56,714 bases of DNA from Bigelowiella natans CCMP2755 (lineage: Eukaryota > Cercozoa > Chlorarachniophyceae), in NCBI GenBank assembly GCA_000320545.1, contig ADNK01000126.1, forward strand, positions 1 to 56,714. Direction: 5' to 3'. The translations under genes were made by a program, and so were the position numbers. Every line of letters starts with the position of its first letter. Position 1 is the stretch's first letter. The notes beneath the pieces were generated by a model, which had not been told where the DNA came from, made no database searches, and saw nothing but the letters and a program-made list of their open reading frames with translations. This document shows, one piece after another, positions 33,093 to 46,600 of this stretch.

Positions 33093-34656
33093 AATGTCGC
33101 GCGTACGATACTGGTCAATCGTTACATCAATTAATGAAACACATCTTACGTAGTCCATCTTAGCAGGTGCTTGCTGGTGCCGAATGATTCCTGAATCGAT
33201 CGGCAGGATGCATGCACATGTAGTAGCTAGCTAGACGTGTAGACGTCCAGACGATGCAGCGACAGCATGTCTTGATGTGTGTGCACAGCTAGACAGCATG
33301 GTAGCTAGAACGGTCTCAGCACAACTGTCACATCTGTTAGCTGTGCTAGACACCTGCGCGACTGTGAGCCTTGCGTTGTGTTGATGAATTGTTGGCGTGT
33401 GAGAGACTCGGATCGACGTGGTCGATCAATTGCAATGACCACATCCCCTCACCTGCAGTTGCACTCGCCACACAGGCTAGCAGGGTTGGATTGCAACGCT
33501 CATGCTTGCGCGCAAGTGCAGCAGTTTTCTGGTTTTTGAACGACCTGCACGTTGCACAACTCCAGAAACTTGACAATGAGCTCATTGCGCCCAGCTTCGC
33601 ATCCTGGATTAACCCCAGCTTCACATGAGTTTTTGTGTCGACAATGCAATTTGCGATTCTGATTGCTCATCAACGCTTCGTTTGGCCGGTTGCATGTGGA
33701 AGGATTTCATGTCATGCAATGAGGCAAACAATGGTTCTGGCCTTCTCCAAAGATGCCACTGTGTTTCGGACTTGCTGTTTTCAAGAGGATGCTCACGACA
33801 AAGACAAACGTGGTGGATCACACTTTTTCCAAGATTGTCAAGGCACTCCTCACGTGTTCAAGATGTTCTTGTACGAGGCTGACCAGATCCTTGTGATCGA
33901 CACGTTCGGGTAAGCATTCAGAGGTTTGGGACATTCTGATCCGATCAATCAGCCTGTTCTGAACAGAACCTCTTTCGTCCCCCAAATGGAATGACAAAAA
34001 CAAACATGCAGGTTGAAAGTGCTTCAAAAGTGATCAAATTGAATCATTTCATCGCGACACAAGGCATAGTTGATGGACATCACACACCTTGATGGAGATC
34101 CCTTGCTTTTCACACGGTCTTCAGGCTCTTCAATTCATTCAGTTTCATGTCCTCGACACTCTTCACAGTCACCAGGTTTGGGGTCTCATTCATGATGATC
34201 GCAATGAAATTTCTCATCGTCAAATTCACCGAAAAATATTTTTTCGGGACGAGTGTGAACCGCCAATTTGTCACGGGAAATCCGCCAAAAAATATCACGA
34301 GCGATGAGCAGGCATGGGCTATCCTGCTTACGACAATGCTATGTAGCTTGTCGGAAGTAAGAATTTTAATGCGTAATGAGTAGTTTGTGCCGGGAATAAT
34401 AAACGAACAAGGAAACAGGAAAGAGTCTAATTGTACACACGTGGGCATTGATTCCAGCACCCCTCCCTGCACCTCTGAAGGTACATGAAGACAGTCAAGT
34501 TGTATCCGATTTCAGGATATGACACGTGCTATGTTTTAAATCAAATTGACTCATATAGTCTGTTTGAGACGAGCTACAGGTCTAAAATAAGTCCTGGTTG
34601 AATCGAATGTAAGTTTTTCTTCTTGTCATCAGAGAGGACGAAATTGAAGGAGCAGG
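33093..34656. other. Intergenic region with word-biased sequence
   Basis: No convincing exon. From about 33170 to 34060 the sequence is rich in GCATG, GCTAG, TGCA and CACATG words (for example tagctagctagac near 33223). The open frames at 33371-33628 and 33635-33913 follow the word bias and show no domain. The part next to 34657 should hold the dynein promoter. Confidence 0.55.
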
Positions 34657-37600
34657 ATGAACAATGGAGGCTTGGATGCAAAAGTGATTCAGGATTATCT
34701 TTGCAAAGTGGTACGGCCTTTACTAGGTTCCGAAGGCAAGGAACTTCAATCTGCACTTAATGACCACTCTGGAAAATTCCAAGAATTCATATCTCAGTCC
34801 CATGCAAGAAGGCTTGTGATTCGCAAGAACTTAGCCGCAAAAGATGGAACTCAATCGTACTCAATCTTAACAGATGTGCAAGTTTATGATAAGAACAGTG
34901 TGTCTGTACTAATAATTAAGAATGTACCCACATTGGTAGAAAATGAACCACTCTCAAAGCAACTTTACGTTTGCGTCTTGAAGGATGGAGCACCGTATGA
35001 AGCAATGCTTAACTATGTTCGTCATGCATTCCTTCCTTATAGTCGCTTCATAATGTCTAGCGAGCAACAAATGGACAAAAAACAGCTTGTTGAGTTTAAT
35101 TTCCTCCGAACAGTCAACAGCAAGCTCAGTGAGCTAGAAGTAAGCCTTTTACGATGTCAACAGAATATTGAGATTCCACAAATCCAGCTCCAAATGCACC
35201 CTACCGTCCAAGAAGTAGTTGGAAGGATTAAAGATCGGTTCCCATTGATCGAGGATCTTCCACAGGAAAGCTACAATGACAAGTTTCTGAACGAATTAAC
35301 AAGCCTTATTTCTGACTGGAAAAAACTTATTGGGTCCGTGACAAAGCTTGATCGAGATATCTCGACTGGAACCACAAAAGATGAAATACATTTTTGGGGG
35401 AGCATGCAAAGGACGCTGACAAAGATCAGATATCAACTTGATGACACCGGAGTCAAATTTACCTTTGACATCCTAAATGCAAACCAAAGATTTATGGCTA
35501 CGACGGATTTTCGTGACGAATGTAATTTCAATTCCTGCCAGGAGAAAGTCATGGTTTATAATAAGTTGCTTCGGGAGTTTCCCATCCAGAATCTGATTGA
35601 TTCAGTTACGATTAAAGATTTGCAAGAAAGCATCAAGCTGATATTCAACCATCTCAAGAAAGTGCCGAATATCATGTATCCACTCAAGCAAGCAATCAGC
35701 TTAGTAAAAACTATAGCTAGAGATATATCCTTCCAGCTCCGTACTATTCTAAGTGCAAAAAGGCCGATGTATCTAGACTATAAGGATTTTGAGCTCGCCA
35801 CCAAAGATTGTAAGTCACTATTCAGCAAATGGGATACCCAGGTGCAAATATTTTCGCAGAGTCTACGAGAATATGCAAGTAGACTTGATTCCGGCCGCCG
35901 AGTTGATTATATAGATATTCCATTTGACTCACTAAAACGTTTACGAAAAAGAGTGCGTGAAGTACGGCAACTTCGCAAGAATCATCATCATCTGATATCT
36001 GTTATTGACTCAACTATCGAGGTTGACGCTATCGTGAAGAACAACAACAGAAAGCAAATCGATAACGCTTATGAATATTTGAAGGCTATTGATGTAATGG
36101 ATACCTCAGACGAGGCGACTGCTGTTTGGAAAAAATCTGTTCAAAAGTATCGTTCAAAGATCGACTATGTAGAAAGTGACATCGAAGAAAAAATTAGGGA
36201 AATGTTGGACAAGGCAAAAGGTGATGCAAATGAAATGTTCCGCGTTTGTGAGAAGTTTGGAAAACTTTTTGATAGACCTCGCATTTCTGGGGCGATTCGA
36301 GAGTACCAACAGCCCCTTATAGGCACGGTACAAGATGGTATAAGCAAGTTGTACCAAAAATTTAAGACTGATTATGTGAACAATGAGGCGGCAAGGATGT
36401 CATTAATAAAGGATGTACCACCTGTTTCTGGAGCCATAATTTGGCTGCGGCAAATTGAGAACCAGCTAGATTTATATATGAGACGTGTGGAGCAGGTTCT
36501 AGGTGAAAAATGGCATCATCACGTCGTCGGAAAGGAGCTGAAGCGTAATTATGGCCAATTTCATGCGCAGTTACAGCGTTCGATAAATCATGATCAGTTT
36601 GGGAACTGGATTAAGAGATGGAAAAGTGAACGAAAAGAAAAAGAAATGGAGTTTGAAAGCGAGGGAAGAATATTTCGAATTGAGGCATACGAAAACCAGC
36701 CACGTCTACTTGTAAACTTTGATAAAGATCTAATTGAACTCTTTAAGGAGGTGAGGAATCTGAAAAGATTTATGAACAAGCGTATTCCATACGAAATTCA
36801 AATTCGAGCCAGCGAGGCAAAAGTAAAATATCCGTATGCTGTACGGCTTGAAGAGGTTTGAAGTACAGACTCTAAATTATGCACCTCTTCCAAAAAATCG
36901 ATATTTCATATCTCATAGGTGATAAAGATTTATAATCGTACCTGTGCGCGATTGAATCAATTTCCTCACCTCCAACCCCTAGCAGCTAAAATGAAGAGCA
37001 AGGTTCTCATTTAATTTTCTTTGTCAGTATTTAAGGCCTCACAATGTAAATGTTGTAGGTGCAAGACGTAATTCAATGGGGTGTAACTGATTCTTTACAC
37101 TGGACTTCAGACATATTATCAGGATTTGTTAAAAAGATAAGCTCTTTCACTCAACAGTTCCAGGTTTGCCATACAACATAATTAGTTAGAATGGTCAAAT
37201 TATGCAAAGTTTGTATATTACACAGGACTATGTCGAGGATATTATCATGCAGAGTAAACGTGTAGAGCTAGGTATGCACTAAATCTCGACCATTCTTTCC
37301 AAAAAATAAAAATATTTCTATTACATAGCCCTCGAAAAGCTGAAACAAATGGAGCCTTCTCATGACGCACTTTCCAAGGTTATAAGTGAAATACAAGAGG
37401 TGGTGGACAGTTTTGAAAAGCGCGGATATTCGAACCTAGGTAAGAAGAAATATTGATGTGAAGAGCATTCTTCAAATTGGACTTGTATGCAGGCATGTGG
37501 GTGTCGAAGCTTGATCGTAATATTGAAGGAATCTTATGCCTCAAACTCAAATACATGATGAAGCTATGGTAGGAATAAATGGAAAAAGTAATACTCAGTC

Positions 37601-40600
37601 TAGCCTAACTTGCCAATCACCTACAACTTACAATAGGTGTGAGGGAGTTTCTCTTACACCGAAAGAGCTTGAAGATCTGAAAGCTAAGGTTGAGAAAGGA
37701 GTCGACGAGAAGGACGACTCTTTAGATGATCAAGGTACCATTGATACAAGGTATATGGATATGATATGAATTACTTCATCTTTTATTAGCCCAAAAAAGG
37801 ATGAAAGAGAAGCAGATACTAGAAATAATGGCAAATGATATGAAGGAGCCTATTGTTCACGAGATTGGTATGTAGTTGGGCCGGAACTTAGATAAAATTC
37901 ATAAACTAAGTATTGATTCAGGAATTCGATCTAACATGCTCACTCTTGAGCCATCACTTCATTATGCCCGGCTAAGTCTTGGTAACAGCACAAATTACAA
38001 ATTTGGTTATGGATTCACATTCTGAAAATATACTATCAGTCGGTTCTCTCCAGAAAGTTGTGGCAGCAGTGTGCAAGCTACCGCGTATTCAATCCCTAAG
38101 TAAAAAGCGGCAGATGAACGCAGGTACCCTCAAGAAAAGACAGATTTCAATAAAGGAGCAGAAGGTGATAAATGATTCTATCAAAATTATTGCAATAATT
38201 TAAACTGTGGTTGCGTGCAGGAAATGCTAACTTTCAGTTCAGCCATTCGTAAGATTAACACTGAAGAAATTCAGGAGTGCTACACAACAATTGAGCAGAC
38301 AATTACAACTGCTGAGGAATATGTGAATAGCTGGTAGATTTGTAGGTTTAGATCGTTGGACGCCTACTTTTGTGTCATTTATTCGCGGAATAACGAATAG
38401 GCTGCAGTATCAAGCATTATGGGATATGGACATTGACGCGGTGATAAAGCAGGTACTTTTCTAAAATCGAATTTGGTTAGGAGACATAACTTTATCTCAT
38501 TGCTGGCTCCAGATTGAAAGCAGCGTTAGCACATGGGAACAGCTATTAAGAGACATGAAGAACTCGCGAAGACAATTCGAAGGTTAATAAATTAAATTTA
38601 TGATGATGGATCGTCAATGATTTACACTTCAAATTTAAAGAACAAGATTCTGAGCACTCTATTGGGCCGATATTAATAAAGTTTCGTACTGTTCAGCAAA
38701 AAATCGAAAATAAGGTTATGAAGAAATATTTTATTTCAATATTTTAATTTTCAGCGCATAAATGGCTCATTGTTCTTGAATCAACTGTAGGTCGAGAGTT
38801 GGCAGAAGACCATCACTGTCCGATTTTCGAACAGTTTAGGTTGGGTTGAAGGGAATACTTTCAGCTCGCATGATTCTGAAATCTGAATTTGAGTTAGGTG
38901 GCAAAATGAAGGAAATATATGATTCCGCAAACAAGGGACGCAACGCTCTAGAAAACATTTCAATGGAGTTTAAGATGCAAGTAAGTGTCCCACCTTTTCC
39001 AGCTGACTCATTGGACGATAAATAATGACATGAAACAGGACACGAAAGAAATAGTTAAAATTCTTACCAAACTAATGGATTATAAATCTAAACGTTCTGA
39101 GTGGGAAAAAGATTTGAAGTCTCAGCTTGGGGTGAGATTTTGGTTTCTTCCCAATCGTCTTTAAGTAACATGTCGATCTCCAAAGGTTGAATCGATGCTC
39201 AAGCGGCAGCGCCATCAATTCCCAGAAGATTGGCTAATAGGCGAAAGAGTGGCTGGAGAATTTACCGCATTTCAGCAGATGTAAAATTTCGTTGCTTAAG
39301 ATCAATATCTACAAATATAAATGTCGTGCAATCACAGACTTGAAGGAAAACTTAGCAGATTAAGCAGTGAAACGCCTGATTTGCAGGCTAGAATCACGAA
39401 AGAGGTCAAATATGACAATATCAGTTGCAAATCTCAGTTGCAAATCTCAGTTGCAAATCTCAGTTGCAAATCTCAGAATCGAGCAGATTTTTACAAAAAT
39501 AATTTCTTTCAGGATCTAGCTCTCACAGAACGAGTTCAAAAGTTTCAGGCTGAATGGAAAGAAAACCGTCCAGTTTCGGGAAATCTAAATCATGCAAAGG
39601 TATATTCATATTTTATTTTGCAGATACGACTTAACGATGTTCTCTCCCTCTCACGTTTTAGGTTCTCATAACTCTAAACCATCATAAGGCTCAATGTCTA
39701 ATGCTTAAAGGTGAATCTTATTTCTTTGCATGCTTTATCGTTAGGATTACTGTTCTGTTGGGTTGAATAGATATATGTTAATCGCAGAGGACGTTGTAAG
39801 AATCCACACGGCAAAAGAAGCTTTGGGGATGCAGGTTAATACACAATGCACACGTCTTTCGAATTCCGTCTTATTCTATACACCCCCTTCATTGTCCAGG
39901 TGCGAGATGAAGATATCTTGGGTCCCATTGAGCAAGAACTTGAAGGTAACTTAAGAACCTAAGATTATTTGATTATTTGACTTTTTTGGCCGCTCGTAGA
40001 TTTCTTTTCATTCCATTTATATTACAATAAAAGGACTGCTAGAGGTATGGGAATCACTGAGCAGAGTTTGGAACGAGATAGAAGCATTGGGAGAAAAACG
40101 TTTCGTAACCGTGACCCCGGACAAAATACGTGGTGGATTGAGAGCGTTGGAGGAGAAACTCGCCAACATGGAAAATCATATACGGTAGAGTTATAGAAAT
40201 TGGTATTCACGTTTAGTTTTCCTGACTTCGTTAAATTGTACAGCTCATACGATGCCTTCGATTTCCTTCGCAAAAGGCTGGAACTACAACAAAAAAATTA
40301 TGTCCACTTTGTTACGATCTCATCACCCGTACTAAGGAAGAAGCATCAGCATCAGATCCTGAAATTTCTCCGGATCAAAAAAATATGGCAAGATGTAACA
40401 GTTGGAGACCTTTGGGAGGCTGAACTCCAGAGACATAAGGAAGATTTACTAAAGATAGCTGAAACTGCACAGGGAGAATCCGCCTTGGAGGAGTACCTTG
40501 TTTCCCTTGCAGCTACATGGGAGGATGCCAAATTCGAGTTGGCAGACTATCGAAACAAATGTTTCCTAATTCGTAACTGGAACAACATGTTTAAGCAGAT

Positions 40601-43600
40601 AAATGAACATTTGACTGATCTTCAAAGCATGAAGCAGTCTCCATTCTTCAAGGTTTTTGAGGCGGAGGCTCTCAAATGGGAACAGACTCTCAATAATGCA
40701 CAAGCAATTTTAGATGTATTTTCAGAGGTACAGCGGAGATGGGTATATCTTGAAGGCATATTTACATCAAGTATAGATGTACAGCAGCAACTGAAACGCC
40801 AGCATCAACGGTTCAAGACTTTTGATCAAGCTTTCGTTCGATTGATGAGAGAAGTCAAACTTGATCCCGGTGTTTTGTCATGGTTTACTGCGAATCAGGG
40901 TCTTCTTTCTCGTTTAGAACAATATAGGGATATCCTTATCGCAGTGCAGAAAGCCTTAGGAGCCTATCTGGAGAAGCAACGCGCTCAATTTCCAAGATTC
41001 TACTTCGTTGGGGATGATGACCTTCTCGAAATCATTGGAAACTCGAAAGCCCCTGTTCAATGCATCCGCCATATGCCAAAAATGTTCGCAGGAATCTCTT
41101 CTATGAAGCTCTCGGAGGATTCAAAATCCATTCTTGGCATGGGATCGCGAGAAGGAGAGGAGGTACGAGTGCGCAACTTACAAGAGTTTGAAGGTAACGT
41201 GATATTAACTTTACATGTTCTACATCAGGTAAAATTTACCAGAGTAATTAACGTGGAGGATACAAAAAGCGTACAGGACTGGCTTATTGGGGTTGAGAAT
41301 CTAATGCGAACCACTTTGGCGAGCCAACTAGTGAGTAGCGTAGGAGCAGCGAGGGATATCACTTTGAGCGTTACACCTCCAGAAGGACTGGAATTGGAAC
41401 AGTGGGTTAAAAATGGAGCCGCGCAGGTAATTATGCTTTCCTCACAAGTAGCATGGTGCCTTCAGATTCAAAGAGCGTTGACAGCTGCATCAAAAGACTC
41501 GGAGATCAATGCTACATCGCGCTATCTTGGCCCAATCCTCAAGAAATGCCAAGATATTTTGACCTTAATGGCGGGACAAATCCTCAAGCCTTTGAAGGCA
41601 GATGCACGGAAAAAATATGAGCAACTCATCACCGAAGTAGTTCATCAACGAGATGTAACACGGCTCCTTATAGAGAGGAACATTAAATCTGAACAGGATT
41701 TCGAATGGATCTCAAATTTGAGATACGAATATGACGATTCTGAGAATAAAGCTCTAGAGAAAAAACTCACAATAAACATTGCACGAGCTCAGTTTTTTTA
41801 CGGATTCGAGTATCTTGGAGTTGGTGAAAGACTGGTGCAAACGCCTTTGACTGACAGGTGCTACCTTACACTTTGTGAAGCGCTACACATGAGGATGGGT
41901 GGTAATCCATTTGGTCCCGCTGGAACTGGAAAGACTGAGTCTGTAAAGATGCTGGGAGCGCAACTCGGTCGATTTGTTCTGGTATTCAATTGCGACGAAA
42001 GCTTTGACCTCGCAGCTATGGGTAGGATATTCGTTGGATTGTGCCAGTGTGGAGCCTGGGGCTGCTTCGACGAGTTTAATCGACTCGAGGAACGAATCCT
42101 TTCAGCTGTCTCGCAACAAATTCAGATTATTCAAGAAGGATTAAGAACAAAGGCTAGGTCCATAGAACTGGCAGAGAAGAGTGTTATTCTCAATCCCAAG
42201 ATGGGTATCTTCGTGACAATGAATCCTGGTTATGCAGGGCGATCGAACTTGCCTGATAACCTGAAACAGCTATTCAGAGGAATGGCAATGATGAAACCTG
42301 ATCGTAACCTTATCGCCCAGGTTACTCTTTATTCCCAGGGATTTCGTTCCGCTGAGTTCTTGTCCTCTAAAGTAGTGCTATTGTTCCAACTGTGCAAAGA
42401 TCAACTCTCAGATCAAAATCATTACGACTTTGGGCTGCGTAGCCTGAAATCAGTTCTACGCTCTGCAGGAACGCTTAAAAGACAGAGCCAGGCGAATTTA
42501 GGAACCCAGACAGAGCATCAAAATTCAGAATGGAAGGAAATCGAACAAGAACTCTTGGTTAGAGCTATGTGTATGACGCTTGTTCCTAAGCTTATCTCAA
42601 GCGACCTAGGTCTTTTTAAGAACCTACTTTCTGCCGTGTTCCCAGCAGCAAAGCTACTTCCACCAAATGTTGAACTAATTAGAGAAAAGGTTATCAAAAT
42701 CTGCCGCGATCGCCATCTACTCCCAAGTGAGCAGTGGATCAACAAGATAATGGAGTTAAATCAAGTGCAAACGATCAATCATGGCGTCATCATGGTAGGT
42801 CCCAGTGGAACGGGAAAAACATCTGCCTGGAAAACTTTAGCTAAAGCCCTTGAGCTGGCGAGTGACTGCAAAATAAAGTCGGAATGGCACGTCATTGATC
42901 CAAAAGCTATCAGTAAGGACGATTTATATGGAACTCTCGATCCTACTACTTTGGAATGGACAGATGGTGTCTTCACTGACATTCTCAGGAAAATTTTGAA
43001 CGATGCGAGGGAAGAACGCCGGAAGATAAATTGGATTGTTTTTGATGGGGATGTGGACCCTGAATGGGCAGAAAATCTTAACTCGGTTCTAGACGATAAC
43101 AAATTGCTTACTCTGCCAAATGGAGAGCGAATTATGCTCACGGACAATGTGAGAATAATGTTTGAAGTAAAAGATCTAAATTTTGCAACTCCAGCCACGG
43201 TTTCACGATGTGGAATGGTATGGTTTAATCCGGAAGTTGTAACAACAAATATGATCTGCAACAATTTACTCTTAAAACTTCGATCAACACCAATCACGGC
43301 CGTGCAAGATGGAGTTTACAGACGATGGATGGGTGTGCAGCAACAAAGCTGCCAGATTCTCAAGAATTCTCTAAGGGTTCAAGGATTGGATGATGTCAAA
43401 GATTTAGCAGATCTCTCATATGTCAATAGCCCTTTACTTGATCCGATATTCGAATGGTGTAAGAAGCAAAATCATGTGATGCCATTACAAAGGATGCGCG
43501 TCTTAGGCACACTTTTCTCTCTTCTATCTGGAGGTATTGCTCGCATTATTTCTCATAATGATGCGCGCCCAGATTTCCCCCTTAGTGGGGCCCAAATAGA

Positions 43601-46600
43601 GCAATTTATGAGGAAATACCTAATCATGGCTATCGCATGGGCATTTGGGGGATCTATGTCACTGAAGGATCGCGAGAGATTTTGCCAAGAACTATCCAAT
43701 CTCACCACCGAGAAGCTCCCAGACTCTGGTCCACTGATAGATTTCGATGTCAGTGTGGAAACTGCAGACTGGGTGTTATGGTCCAACAGTATCGATAATT
43801 CAGATCTTGAACCTGAGAAGATACCAAAGCCTGATATTGTCATTGAGACAGTTGATACATATCGTCATTCAGTTGTTATTGGCGCTGCAGTAGCTGCGCA
43901 CAGACCTCTGATCCTGTGTGGTCCACCAGGTTCAGGAAAGTCTATGACGCTTACAAGTGTTCTAAAGAAATTACCTACCTTTGAGTTGGTAACGCTGAAT
44001 TTTTCGTCTTCAACAGACCCAGATTTGCTACTGAAAACTCTGCATCACTACTGTGATGTCGATAAATCGCAAGGGCGGCAAGTGATGAAACCGAAGAATC
44101 AGGATAAATGGTTGGTAATTTTCTGCGATGAAATAAACCTACCAAAAGCGGACAATTATAATACCCAACCTGCGATTACGTTTTTGCGACAGCTCATAGA
44201 ACAGGAGGGTTTTTGGGATGCGGAAAGACTCATCTGGACTCGAATTGAGCGTGTACAAATAATCGGTGCCTGTAACCCTCCAACAGATGCTGGCCGAGTT
44301 CCAATGACAGCGCGTTTTCTTCGGCATACAATGCTGCTATTTGTCGATTTCCCTGCAGAAGCAAGTTTGAAACAAATTTACGGCACATTCAATCGAGCGT
44401 TGGTAAAGAAACATCCTGCGCTTAAATCATATGCGCAACCGCTCACAGACGCGATGGTCAGTTTCTACTTAGCTTCACAAACAAGATTTACACCAGACAT
44501 ACAACCACACTACATTTACTCTCCGAGAGAACTCTCCCGTTGGGTAAGAGCAATGTTCGAGGCAATGAATGTGAACAAACTAAAAGGGCACACTTTACTT
44601 CCTGAGGATATGGTTAGGTTGTATGCTCATGAAGCACTCAGATTATTTCAGGACCGACTTGTGGAGAAATCTGAAAGGGATTGGACTGATAAAAAACTTG
44701 ACGAGAACGTTAGAGCCCATTTCCAAGGAATCAGCATCGACAGCGCTATACGCCGTCCGATCTTGTTCAGCGAATGGTTGTCAAAACGCTATGAGTCCGT
44801 AGATCAGGAAGAGTTGCGAAAGCACGTGCTAGCAAGATTAAACACATTTAATGAAGAGGAGCTGGATGTAAAGCTAGTTGTGTTCGATGAGGTTCTAGAG
44901 CACATTCTACGAATTGACCGTGTTCTGAGACAGCCTCTCGGTCACCTCCTTTTGGTGGGGGCCTCGGGATCGGGAAAGACCATATTGTCAAAGTTTGTTT
45001 CTTGGATGAATGGTATGAAGACCTTCCAAATTAAGGTGCATAAGTTCTACACGACAAAAGACTTTGACTCAGATCTCCGTTCCGTATTAATTCGTTCGGG
45101 ATGTAAGGATGAGAAAATCTGCTTCATTTTTGACGAAAGTAACGTTCTCGACACTGCATTCTTGGAGCGAATGAATGCCCTCCTCGCATCTGGGGAGGTA
45201 CCTGGATTATTCGAGGGTGCAGATTTTCAACATCTTATGGACGAGTGCAAGGAAAATGGGAGGAGACTAGGCGAGGTCTTGGGGTCAGATGACGACCGCT
45301 ACAAAAGATTCTGTGCGCAGGTGCAAAGAAATTTGCATGTCGTATTTACAATGAATCCTTCTAACGAGGACTTTGATAACCGTTCTGCAACATCTCCGGC
45401 TTTGTTCAACCGATGCGTCATTGATTGGTTCGGCGAGTGGTCATCGACTGCATTGTACCAAGTTGGGTTCGACTTCACCCGCGATCTTGACCTAGGAGAT
45501 ACAGTACACGGAGATGCTTTAGATTCTGACGTGAAGACAGGGCTTCTGGCAGCTCAGCCCAATAGTCAGAGGGACGATGTTGTTCAGACTATGGTCTACA
45601 TTCACAACAGTGTGCAGAATGCAATGGAAGAGCTTGCGCGAGCTAGGAATGGAAGGGCCACTTTTGTCACGCCACGTCATTATCTAGATTTTATTCAGCA
45701 CTACAAACAGCTATTCGTGGAAAAGAGAGATATGTTTGAAGAGCAGCAGAGGCACCTCATATCCGGCTTGCAGAAGTTGAAATTAACCGAAGAAACCGTA
45801 GACGCAATGCGAATTGAGCTCAACCTTAAAAACGAAGAGCTTCAAGCAAAGAACACTGAAGCGAAAATTAAAATGGAACAGATTCAGAAGGATAGCGTCG
45901 AGGCAGAGAATAAGCGACAAGCTGCCCGTCGAATCAAAGATGACCAAGAAAAGAAAGACAAATATATCCAGGAAGAGGAATTAAAAGTCAAAGGGCAACT
46001 TGCTGAGGCCGGTCCAGCTCTCGAGGAAGCGAGGGAGAGCGTTCGTGGTATCTCGAGGAAAGATTTAGATGTCATCCGAAGGCTAGCTACTCCTCCGAAG
46101 ATAGTTCAACTGGCATTGGAGCCGGTTATCATGATGCTGTTTGGGAAGACTGGAGCTCAAAAGTGGTCGGATATTCGCAAAGCTATGGCCAAAAGTGATT
46201 TCATTCCTAAAATATTAGAATTCCAAACCCGCAAATTAGAAAAGAAAGTCGCTGACTACATTGATGAGAAGTATCTAAGAAATACAAACTTCACGTATGA
46301 GAAGGTCTATCGTGCCTCTCAAGCATGTGCTCCGTTGGTTGTTTGGGTGAGATCACAGCTCAAATACGCGAAAGTAATCAAGCAGGTAAAACCTATGGAA
46401 TTGAAGCTGCAGGGATTGCAGAGAGAAAGCAAGGAATTGAAGGAGCAGCAGGATAAGGTGGAAACTGTCCTAAACGAGTTGACAGAGAAAATAAAGTCAA
46501 TCTCTGATGAGCATAAAGTCCTTATCACCGAGGGCGTTCGAATTGAGGATGAATTGAAAAACGTGGCTTTTAAAGTAGATAGATCTGTCAAATTGCTTCA

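Noticed and set aside
39421-39472. CRISPR-like direct repeats
   Set aside because: Thirteen-base units with no spacers inside a eukaryotic intron; this is a minisatellite.
39321-39671. A longer dynein exon through the 13-bp repeat
   Set aside because: The frame stays open by chance, but donor GAGAAAGAG/gtcaaa-type and acceptor tttcag/GATCTAGC sites flank it, and the repeat has no counterpart in dyneins.
42779-43297. 172-codon minus-strand ORF
   Set aside because: Antisense of the dynein AAA2 region; the opposite strand carries conserved P-loop sequence.
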